Shown: in pieces, positions 39,462 through 45,431 of the stretch
How the letters are laid out: each line of letters begins with the position of its first letter
Numbering within the stretch: position 1 is the stretch's first letter
Source of the DNA: Mycolicibacter heraklionensis
Lineage (GTDB): Bacteria > Actinomycetota > Actinomycetes > Mycobacteriales > Mycobacteriaceae
Direction: 5' to 3'
Length of the DNA stretch: 45,431 nucleotides
Assembly: GCA_001673575.1 (NCBI GenBank)
Contig: LZME01000151.1
Location: forward strand, 1 to 45,431
The notes under the pieces: model-generated
What the model saw: only the letters and a program-made list of their open reading frames with translations
Databases searched by the model: none
Told to the model about the DNA's origin: nothing
Translations under genes and position numbers: made by a program

Positions 39462-40312
39462 GACGAGGCCGCCAGCACCCCGGTGGCCAGCAGGATCAGG
39501 ATCGTCGTCCCGGCGATGACCCGGTACCCGACAAACCAGTACATGGTGTGGCTGCTGACGAACCGCAGCAGCCAGCTGATCGCCGCGTAGCCGACGACGA
39601 AGGTGATCACCACCGAGACCAGCAGTTGCAGCCCGGTGGCGCTCATTCCTTCGGTGACCGGATGGAAGGCATTGGGCAGCTCGTGCAGACCCGAGGCGAA
39701 GACCGCCGGGATGCCCAGCAGGAAGCCGAACCGGGCGGCCAGGGCCCGGTCCATTCCCAGGAACAGGCCGGCGCTGATGGTCGCGCCGGAGCGCGAGACG
39801 CCGGGGATCAGTGCCAGACACTGCGCGGCGCCGACCAGGAAGCCGTCCTTGACGGTCAGCTGTTCGGCATGCCGTTGCTGGCGGCCGACGTACTCGGCGG
39901 CGGCGATCACCAGCGAAAACCCGACCATCGCCGAGGCGATCACCCAGAGGTTGCGTACCTCGCCGCGGATGAAGTGCTGGAACAGCACCCCGACGATCAC
40001 GATCGGGATGCTGCCGACGATGACGTACCAGCCCATCCGGTAGTCGGTCTTGCGTTCGGCGGGCAGGGGTGTTTTGGCCAGCGCCGAGGCCACCCCGGAC
40101 AGCCAGGCGGTGGCGATGCGCGCGATGTCCTTGGCGAAATAGACCAGCACGGCGACCTCGGTGCCGATTTGGGTGACCGCGGTGAAGGAGGCGCCTGCGT
40201 CACCGGCGAAGAACAGCCGCGAGACCAGGGCCAGGTGTCCCGAAGAGGAGACCGGCAGAAACTCGGTGAGGCCCTGGACGATCGCCAGCACGACTACTTG
40301 CGGCCACGACAT
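39458..40312 (-). CDS. uppP: Undecaprenyl-diphosphatase
   Basis: A 284-residue integral membrane enzyme that recycles undecaprenyl (decaprenyl) pyrophosphate for peptidoglycan and arabinogalactan synthesis. BacA motifs: [15 protein letters not shown] near the N-terminus and [20 protein letters not shown] in the middle, with about eight hydrophobic segments. The start [15 protein letters not shown] at 40310-40312 matches the family; an upstream ATG would add eight residues. Confidence 0.95.
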   Translation of the reverse strand: MSWPQVVVLAIVQGLTEFLPVSSSGHLALVSRLFFAGDAGASFTAVTQIGTEVAVLVYFAKDIARIATAWLSGVASALAKTPLPAERKTDYRMGWYVIVGSIPIVIVGVLFQHFIRGEVRNLWVIASAMVGFSLVIAAAEYVGRQQRHAEQLTVKDGFLVGAAQCLALIPGVSRSGATISAGLFLGMDRALAARFGFLLGIPAVFASGLHELPNAFHPVTEGMSATGLQLLVSVVITFVVGYAAISWLLRFVSSHTMYWFVGYRVIAGTTILILLATGVLAASS

Positions 40313-40360
40313 CACGGTCGTCTCGACTACCGACACGACGATGACCGTACCGGGCTGGTG

Positions 40361-40654
40361 TCAGCGGGTCAGACCGGATACCACGTCGCGCACCGCGGCG
40401 GCCAGGCTGCGCTCATCGGTGACGTCGATCTCGAAAAGGTGCCGGCTCGCGGTGGCGACCACGTCCTCGTCGTGCGGGACCGGGCCGGCCAGGCGGGGCC
40501 GGTAGATGTCCACCACGAGCTTCTGCTGCTCGGTGTGGAAGGAGAAACTGCGGCCGTCGCCGACCTCGCCGAAACCACTGGCGAAGGCCCCCGTCCAGAT
40601 CTCCTCGATGCGGAACTCCGAACATGCCAGCTGCCAGTCATCGACCACAGTCAT
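40361..40654 (-). CDS. Conserved hypothetical (Rv2137c-like)
   Basis: A 97-residue protein without recognised motifs, placed like Rv2137c upstream of uppP. It opens MTVVDDWQLACSEFRIEEIWTGAFASGFGEVG, with alternating beta-like segments and a helix at the end (ERSLAAAVRDVVSGL). The ATG at 40654 is preceded by a -10-like TAACCT at 7 nt, so the transcript could be leaderless. Function unknown. Confidence 0.65.
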   Translation of the reverse strand: MTVVDDWQLACSEFRIEEIWTGAFASGFGEVGDGRSFSFHTEQQKLVVDIYRPRLAGPVPHDEDVVATASRHLFEIDVTDERSLAAAVRDVVSGLTR

Positions 40655-40661
40655 GGCCGTG

Positions 40662-40667
40662 AGGTTA
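40662..40667 (-). promoter_or_regulatory. Putative -10 box of the Rv2137c-like gene
   Basis: On the minus strand TAACCT ends 7 nt before the ATG at 40654, consistent with transcription starting at the start codon. It overlaps an AGGT-N3-ACCT dyad. An IdeR box was considered but the spacing is wrong. Confidence 0.3.
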
Positions 40668-40724
40668 CACCTAAGCGAACTTATTGTTCGGCCGGACATG
40701 CGAGCTTCACCTCACCGCCTTCCT

Positions 40725-40730
40725 TAGAAT
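40725..40730 (+). promoter_or_regulatory. Putative -10 box of lppL
   Basis: TAGAAT fits TANNNT and lies about 50 nt upstream of the lppL GTG at 40780. No convincing -35 is seen. Confidence 0.3.
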
Positions 40731-40779
40731 CGGGTATCTGCACCAACCCGCCACCATGACGAGCTGGAAGAGCTGACCT

Positions 40780-41820
40780 GTGCCCAAGCGCGCCACCCGC
40801 CGGCCACGCCGGTCCCTGCAAGGCTTGTTGTTGCCGCTGCTGCTGCTCACAGCGTGCTCATCCAATCCCATCACCGCGCCGCCGCCCACGATCGCGCCCG
40901 CCCAGCCCGCCGTTTCCCCGGTCGCCGCGGTGCGCCCGGCCGGCACGGTACGGCCGCTGGCCGGCCACGCCACCGGCGCGGTGTTCGACGCAACGACCAA
41001 ACTGCTGGCGGTGCTGTCCCCCGGCCCGGACCCGCAGGCCGCTGCCACGCTCGGCCTGGTGGGCGACTCGAGCCACCCGCCCGCCGCGGTGGCGCTGCCG
41101 GGGCCGGCGAGCGCACTGGCCGGCGACGGGAACGGCTCGGTGTACCTGTCCGACCGTGGTGGCTACTACACCGTCGACCTGGCCACCCGCAGCATCAAAC
41201 GCGTCGACGTCGCCGACGCCGCCGGTGTCGAGTTCACCGCGATCGGCCGGCGGGCCGACGGGATCGTGGTGTTGGGGAGCGCCGACGGCGCGGTCTACAC
41301 GCTGGCCGAGGACGGCACGCGGATCGCCGAGCAGTCCAAGATTTTCGCCCGAGTCGACCAGATCGTGACCCAGGGCGATATCGCGGTGGTGCTGGACCGC
41401 GGCCAGACCTCGGTGACCACCATCGGCACCGACGGCAAGCCGCAGTACGCGCTGCGGGCGGGTCAGGGCGCGACCACCCTGGCCGCCGCCGCACACGGGC
41501 CGGTGCTGGCAGCCGACCCCCGCAGCGGCCGGCTGCTGGTCTACGGCGTGGATCCGCTGATGCTGCACCAGGATTATCCGGTGCCGCATGCCCCCTACGG
41601 GCTGGCCGGGGCCGGCGGGTTTGCCTGGGTGTCGCAAACCGGGACGAACACCGTGGTCGGCTACGATTTGACCACCGGAATTCCCGTGGAGAAGGTTCGC
41701 TATCCGACCGTGCAGCAACCCAACACCCTGGCCTTGGACGAGAAGTCGGACACCTTGTACGTGGTGTCGGGTTCCGGCGCTGGGGTCCAGGTGATCGAGC
41801 ATGCCGCGAGGCCACGGTGA
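40780..41820 (+). CDS. lppL: Lipoprotein LppL (beta-propeller type)
   Basis: A 346-residue lipoprotein. An arginine-rich N-terminus leads into the signal peptide and lipobox LLTAC, then repeated blade-like segments (GNGSVYLSDRGGYYTVDLATRSIKRV, ADGAVYTLAEDGT, TVVGYDLTTGIPVEKVRYPTVQQPNTLALDEKSDTLYVVSGSG), as in surface beta-propellers. It matches Rv2138 in position. Start is a GTG at 40780. The DUF5703 gene begins inside its stop (GTGA), so the two are coupled. Role unknown; essentiality is reported for the M. tuberculosis gene, as I recall. Confidence 0.85.
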   Translation: MPKRATRRPRRSLQGLLLPLLLLTACSSNPITAPPPTIAPAQPAVSPVAAVRPAGTVRPLAGHATGAVFDATTKLLAVLSPGPDPQAAATLGLVGDSSHPPAAVALPGPASALAGDGNGSVYLSDRGGYYTVDLATRSIKRVDVADAAGVEFTAIGRRADGIVVLGSADGAVYTLAEDGTRIAEQSKIFARVDQIVTQGDIAVVLDRGQTSVTTIGTDGKPQYALRAGQGATTLAAAAHGPVLAADPRSGRLLVYGVDPLMLHQDYPVPHAPYGLAGAGGFAWVSQTGTNTVVGYDLTTGIPVEKVRYPTVQQPNTLALDEKSDTLYVVSGSGAGVQVIEHAARPR

Positions 41821-42083
41821 CCGCGCTGCGCCCCCGCCGGATGCCGGTCGGCTGGGACACCGAACTGTCCGATGACTACGAATGGATTCCGCTGCGACTG
41901 CCCCCGGAGGTCACCCGGATCGGGGCGTCCACCCGGTTGTCCATCGAAGCCGAATACCGAGGTTGGGAGCTGACCCGAGTGCGGTTGTACACCGACGGAA
42001 GCAGGCGGGTGTTGCTGCGCCGCAAGAAATCTGCCGCGACGGCGATCAGCGGTGGCCGCTGCGTCGACCAGCCGGGACTGTAG
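41817..42083 (+). CDS. DUF5703 protein
   Basis: An 88-residue cytosolic protein. The [27 protein letters not shown] and [20 protein letters not shown] segments match DUF5703, found next to pyrD in mycobacteria. The GTG at 41817 overlaps the lppL stop. The pyrD ATG is 4 bp after its stop. Function unknown. Confidence 0.8.
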   Translation: MTALRPRRMPVGWDTELSDDYEWIPLRLPPEVTRIGASTRLSIEAEYRGWELTRVRLYTDGSRRVLLRRKKSAATAISGGRCVDQPGL

Positions 42084-42087
42084 ACCG

Positions 42088-43155
42088 ATGGGTCTTTACG
42101 GCGCAGTGCGCCGGGCCATGTTTCTGGTGCCGCCGGAGCGCATCCACACCCTCGTGTTCGCAGGATTGCGCGGCGCCGCCGCGACGCCGCCGGCACGCCG
42201 AGCCATGCAGCGCCGGCTCGCGCCGCACGACCCACTGCTGGCCAGCACCGTGTTCGGGGTCCAGTTCCCGGGGCCGCTCGGGCTGGCCGCCGGGTTCGAC
42301 AAGGACGGTCACGGGGTAAATGCTTGGGGCGCACTGGGTTTCGGCTACGCCGAAGTGGGCACCGTGACGGCGGCGGCACAACCGGGCAATCCCGCGCCGC
42401 GCCTGTTCCGGCTGCCCGACGACCGCGCACTGCTCAATCGGATGGGCTTCAACAACCACGGTGCCGCTGCCCTGGCGGCGCAGTTGGCGCGGCACCGGTC
42501 CGACGTGCCGATCGGGGTGAACATCGGCAAGACCAAGGTCACGCCGCCCGAGGGCGCGGTCGAGGACTACCGCACCAGCGCCCGGTTGTTGGCTCCGCTG
42601 GCCGCCTACCTGGTGGTCAACGTCAGCTCGCCGAACACGCCGGGACTGCGCGACCTGCAGGCCGTCGAGTCGCTGCGGCCGATCCTGGCCGCGGTGCGTG
42701 CCGAGACCACCAAGCCGGTGCTGGTGAAGATCGCCCCGGATCTGGCCGACACCGATCTGGATGCCATCGCCGACCTGTGCGTGGAGTTGGGCCTGGCCGG
42801 CATCGTGGCGACCAACACCACCGTGTCGCGCGACGGCCTGGCGACCCCGAGGGTCGCCGACTTGGGGCCCGGCGGCATCTCCGGACCGCCGGTGGCGCGC
42901 CGGGCGCTGGAGGTGCTGCGGCGGCTGTACGCGCGGGTCGGCGACCGGCTGGTGCTGATCAGTGTGGGCGGGATCGAGACCGCCGACGACGCCTGGGAGC
43001 GCATCACCGCCGGCGCCGCACTGCTGCAGGGCTACACCGGCTTCATCTACGGCGGTGGCCTGTGGGCCCGCAATATCCACGACGGCCTGGCCCAGCGACT
43101 GCGCGACGGCGGGTTTGCGTCGCTGACCGAGGCCGTCGGGTCCGCCGCCCGCTAG
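42088..43155 (+). CDS. pyrD: Dihydroorotate dehydrogenase, class 2 (quinone-linked)
   Basis: A 355-residue membrane-associated flavoprotein for the fourth step of pyrimidine synthesis. The N-terminal amphipathic helices (about 1-40) are characteristic of class 2. FMN-site segments [38 protein letters not shown] and GVNIGKTK; catalytic Ser in [12 protein letters not shown]; and [34 protein letters not shown] at the phosphate site. ATG at 42088 gives [20 protein letters not shown], as in homologues. Confidence 0.96.
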   Translation: MGLYGAVRRAMFLVPPERIHTLVFAGLRGAAATPPARRAMQRRLAPHDPLLASTVFGVQFPGPLGLAAGFDKDGHGVNAWGALGFGYAEVGTVTAAAQPGNPAPRLFRLPDDRALLNRMGFNNHGAAALAAQLARHRSDVPIGVNIGKTKVTPPEGAVEDYRTSARLLAPLAAYLVVNVSSPNTPGLRDLQAVESLRPILAAVRAETTKPVLVKIAPDLADTDLDAIADLCVELGLAGIVATNTTVSRDGLATPRVADLGPGGISGPPVARRALEVLRRLYARVGDRLVLISVGGIETADDAWERITAGAALLQGYTGFIYGGGLWARNIHDGLAQRLRDGGFASLTEAVGSAAR

Positions 43156-43156
43156 C

Positions 43157-43216
43157 GCGAGCAGACACCAAAGCCCCCAAATCGCGGCCGAAATGGGGGC
43201 TTTGGTGTCTGCTCGC
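43157..43216. terminator. Long perfect inverted repeat after pyrD
   Basis: Arms of 23 bp (43157-43179 and 43194-43216) are perfectly complementary around a 14-nt loop, starting just after the pyrD stop (TAG at 43153-43155) and ending 24 bp before the convergent PEBP gene. It lies where a bidirectional terminator is expected, but it has no U tract and the stem is much longer than usual. A repetitive intergenic palindrome is an alternative. Confidence 0.6.
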
Positions 43217-43239
43217 CGGGAGGTGTAGCTAGTTCTGCA

Positions 43240-43770
43240 CTACTTCTGTTCGTAGGTGCCGACGATCACCGCGCGCGCGATCGCGTGCATGAACAGGTTG
43301 AAGCCCAGGTAGGCCGGGCTGGCGTCCTCGGCCAGCTCCAGCTTCTCGACGTCGACGGCGTGCACCGCGACGTAGTAGCGGTGCGCCCCGTGACCGGCCG
43401 GCGGCGCGGCACCCACGTAGCGGCGCATCCCGGCGTCGTTGACCAGGGTCAGCGCGTCGCCGGGCAGCAGGCTGCCGTCCCCGACGCCCTCGGGCAGCTC
43501 GGTGCAGGTGGCCGGCAGGTTGGCCACCGCCCAGTGCCAGAAGCCCGACGCGGTGGGGGCGTCCGGGTCGTAGACGGTGACCGCGAAGCTGCGGGTCTCC
43601 TCGGGGAAACCCGACCAGCTCAGCTGCGGGCTGGCGTCTTCACCGCCGGCACCCATGATTCCGCTGACCTGGGCTTTGCTCAGCGACTGGCCGTCGGTCA
43701 GCGACGTGGAGGTGAGCGTGAACGTCGGCAGCTTGGGCAGCGCGGCGTACGGGTCGGGTGCTGTGGTCAT
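43240..43770 (-). CDS. PEBP-family protein (YbhB/Rv2140c-like)
   Basis: A 176-residue phosphatidylethanolamine-binding-protein fold. Signature segments: [25 protein letters not shown] (DPDAP and the anion-pocket His) and [21 protein letters not shown]. The M. tuberculosis homologue (Rv2140c, TB18.6) is cytosolic and ligand-binding, with a proposed role in lipid metabolism or signalling. Start ATG at 43770. It follows the M20 peptidase on the same strand with a 38-bp gap. Confidence 0.9.
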   Translation of the reverse strand: MTTAPDPYAALPKLPTFTLTSTSLTDGQSLSKAQVSGIMGAGGEDASPQLSWSGFPEETRSFAVTVYDPDAPTASGFWHWAVANLPATCTELPEGVGDGSLLPGDALTLVNDAGMRRYVGAAPPAGHGAHRYYVAVHAVDVEKLELAEDASPAYLGFNLFMHAIARAVIVGTYEQK

Positions 43771-43808
43771 GACTGGTCCTCTCGTAGTGGATCAACTTCG
43801 TCGTTTGG

Positions 43809-45155
43809 TCAGCAGTGTGTCAGGAAGTGGTGCAGTACGCGGGTACCAAACTCCAGCGCGTCAACCGGGACGCGTTCGTCGACTCCGTGGAACAGTGCGG
43901 AGAAGTCGAGGTCGGGCGGCAGCCGCAGCGGAGCGAATCCGAAGCACCGAATACCCAACTTGGCGAACGCTTTTGCATCCGTTCCCCCCGACAGCATGTA
44001 GGGCACGGTTCGGGCGTCGGGGTCACAGGCCAGCAGCGCGGCGTTCATCGCCTCGACCAGGTCACCGTCGAAGGTGGTCTCCACCGGCGGCTGGTGGGCG
44101 ACCCACTCCCGGGTCACGTCGGGGCCGATCAGGGCGTCGACCTCGGCCTCGAACGCCGCCTGGCGTCCGGGCAGCACCCGGCAGTCCAGCACCGCCTCGG
44201 CCGTCGCCGGGATCACGTTGGCCTTGTAGCCGGCCGCCAGCATGGTCGGCGTGGCGGTGTCGCGCAGGGTGGCGTTGACGATGCGGGAGATCGGTCCCAG
44301 CTTCTCGATCATCCCTTCCAGGTCCGGGGAGTCGACGTCGATGGTGTGCCCGGTCTCCTCGCCGACCGCGGCCAGGAACTCCACCACGGCATCGGAGAGC
44401 ACCAGCGGGAACCGGTGTCGGCCCAGCCGGGCCACCGCCTCGGCCAGGGTGGTGACGGCGTTGTCGTCGTTGATCATCGACCCGTGCCCGGCCCGGCCGT
44501 GGGCCCGCAGCCGCATCCAGGACAGCCCCTTCTCCGCGGTCTCGATCAGGTACAGCCGGCGCTCCCCGCCGTCGCGCCGGGGCACGGTCAGCGAGAAACC
44601 GCCGACCTCCCCGATCGCCTCGGTGACCCCGGCGAACAGATCGGGGCGGTTCTGGACGATCCACTGCGCCCCGTACTTGCCGCCGGCCTCCTCGTCGGCG
44701 ACGAACGCGAACACCAGGTCACGCGGCGGGGCGATGCCGCCTCGGGCCAGGTGGCGGGCCACCGCGATCATCATCCCGACCATGTCCTTCATATCGACCG
44801 CGCCGCGGCCCCAGACATAGCCGTCTTCGATCGCGCCGGAGAACGGGTGCACGCTCCACTCACTGGCCTCGGCGGGCACCACGTCGAGGTGCCCGTGAAT
44901 CAGCAGTGCCCCGCGGCTTGAGTCGCTGCCTTTGAGCCGGGCGAACACGTTCCCCCGCCCTGGCGCACCGGATTCGAGGTATTCGGTCTCATAGCCCACT
45001 TCCTCGAGCTGGGCGGCCACCCAGCGTGCGCAGTCGGCCTCACCTTTGGTGGTGGCCGGCTCTCCGGTGTTAGAAGTGTCGAAACGGATGAGCGTGCTGA
45101 CGAGTTCGACCACCTCGTCCACTGCGTCACCGGCAGGATCGGGGAAATCGGTCAC
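43809..45155 (-). CDS. M20-family zinc peptidase/amidohydrolase (Rv2141c-like)
   Basis: A 448-residue metallohydrolase of the ArgE/DapE/carboxypeptidase G2 type. Zn motif LLIHGHLDVVP, VWGRGAVDMKDMVGMM, catalytic Glu in VADEEAGGKYGAQWIV, the dimerisation lid (about 180-290), and the C-terminal TDAKAFAKLGIRCFGFAPLRL with an FHGVDERVP Zn His. Substrate unknown; dipeptides or acylated amino acids are usual. I chose the GTG at 45153-45155 (VTDFPDPAG), with AAAGG 5 nt upstream. Confidence 0.9.
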   Translation of the reverse strand: MTDFPDPAGDAVDEVVELVSTLIRFDTSNTGEPATTKGEADCARWVAAQLEEVGYETEYLESGAPGRGNVFARLKGSDSSRGALLIHGHLDVVPAEASEWSVHPFSGAIEDGYVWGRGAVDMKDMVGMMIAVARHLARGGIAPPRDLVFAFVADEEAGGKYGAQWIVQNRPDLFAGVTEAIGEVGGFSLTVPRRDGGERRLYLIETAEKGLSWMRLRAHGRAGHGSMINDDNAVTTLAEAVARLGRHRFPLVLSDAVVEFLAAVGEETGHTIDVDSPDLEGMIEKLGPISRIVNATLRDTATPTMLAAGYKANVIPATAEAVLDCRVLPGRQAAFEAEVDALIGPDVTREWVAHQPPVETTFDGDLVEAMNAALLACDPDARTVPYMLSGGTDAKAFAKLGIRCFGFAPLRLPPDLDFSALFHGVDERVPVDALEFGTRVLHHFLTHC

Positions 45156-45263
45156 AGCTACCTTTACTACCACTTCACGCCCCTGCGGATCGCGTTGCGA
45201 GGGCTGGGTTTGGGTCCAGCGAAGGGCATCCGTTAGCCTTAGCTGCCCGGCACGGCCGGGTTG

Positions 45264-45349
45264 GTCCGAGTGGCGGAATGGCAGACGCGCTAGCTTGAGG
45301 TGCTAGTGCCCTATTAACGGGCGTGGGGGTTCAAGTCCCCCCTCGGACA
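45264..45349 (+). tRNA. tRNA-Leu (anticodon GAG)
   Basis: An 86-nt class II tRNA. GTCCGAG (45264-45270) pairs with CTCGGAC (45342-45348) and the discriminator is A at 45349. The anticodon stem CTAGC/GCTAG encloses TTGAGGT with GAG at 45297-45299. The long variable arm (GCCC...GGGC) and the T arm TGGGGGTTCAAGTCCCCC confirm a leucine tRNA. The 3' CCA is not encoded. Confidence 0.96.
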
Positions 45350-45358
45350 CAATGTGTG

Positions 45359-45403
45359 ATGAGTCGGGTCATGGGTTACACATGAGTCGCGTCATCGGTT
45401 ACA
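45359..45403. repeat. Tandem 22-bp direct repeat after tRNA-Leu
   Basis: Copies at 45359-45380 and 45382-45403 are 20/22 identical with a 23-bp period. The two differences are G-to-C changes at copy positions 9 and 15. They lie between the tRNA and its terminator. They could be subterminal repeats of an insertion-sequence remnant or a regulator's binding sites. Confidence 0.6.
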
Positions 45404-45408
45404 GATTG

Positions 45409-45431
45409 CCCCGGCTTTTGCCGGGGTTTTT
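45409..45431 (+). terminator. Intrinsic terminator of tRNA-Leu
   Basis: CCCCGGC (45409-45415), TTTT loop, GCCGGGG (45420-45426), then at least five Ts to the window edge: a textbook Rho-independent terminator, unusual in quality for a mycobacterium. Confidence 0.9.

Noticed and set aside
40655..40690. IdeR iron box upstream of the Rv2137c-like gene
   Set aside because: TTAGGT and AACCT halves are present but four bases too close for the 19-bp consensus.

Overview
The window is about 45 kb of GC-rich actinobacterial DNA and almost certainly comes from a mycobacterium. Signs of this are a complete Pup-proteasome set (prcA, prcB, pup, dop, mpa), the mycothiol ligase mshC, a PGRS glycine-rich repeat protein, a GjpA-type porin, a 13E12/DUF222 fragment, MTB12-like and LppK-like exported proteins, and a gene order that follows M. 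tuberculosis Rv2109c-Rv2141c for most of its length. The species cannot be named from the sequence alone. Comparisons with M. tuberculosis rest on recalled gene order, not on a search.

Region 1 (1-7027): a DUF222/13E12 start fragment, polA, a LysR regulator divergent from a PhzS-like flavin monooxygenase, then a DUF35/thiolase pair (Rv1628c/Rv1627c-like) behind a perfect match to the KstR operator, and a DUF167 gene. Region 2 (7002-14225) is accessory: a PEP-synthase/rifampin-phosphotransferase-like enzyme, a 485-bp AT-richer intergenic region, a GjpA-like porin, a 2.5-kb PGRS gene with a Sec signal peptide instead of a PE domain, and a VapBC toxin-antitoxin pair. Region 2 lies between blocks that are far apart in M. 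tuberculosis (polA and the proteasome locus).

Region 3 (14295-23113) is the pupylation locus, on the minus strand: dop, pup, prcB, prcA and a FadR-type GntR gene only 8 bp downstream of prcA. Between dop and pup lies a 1.69-kb TnpB element in the opposite orientation. It is bounded by perfect 18-bp inverted repeats, and the outer end of one repeat supplies the dop stop codon. A TetR gene and a small membrane protein share a 17-bp palindromic operator upstream of dop, and mpa follows.

Region 4 (23270-45155) is conserved housekeeping: MTB12-like and LppK lipoprotein-like paralogs, DUF503, trmI, a RecB-type nuclease, a thioesterase, a metH-HAD-hisE-hisG operon, a PAC2 protein, an SDR, the mshC-cysQ-uppP minus-strand cluster, lppL, DUF5703, pyrD, a PEBP protein and an M20 peptidase. 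The window ends with tRNA-Leu(GAG), a tandem 22-bp repeat and a strong intrinsic terminator.

The most unusual feature is the inverted-repeat-bounded TnpB element inside the pupylation operon. Other points worth a second look are the PE-less secreted PGRS protein beside GjpA, the GntR gene attached to the proteasome operon, the LysR/PhzS-like pair, a hairpin over the metH ribosome binding site, and a 23-bp perfect inverted repeat after pyrD.
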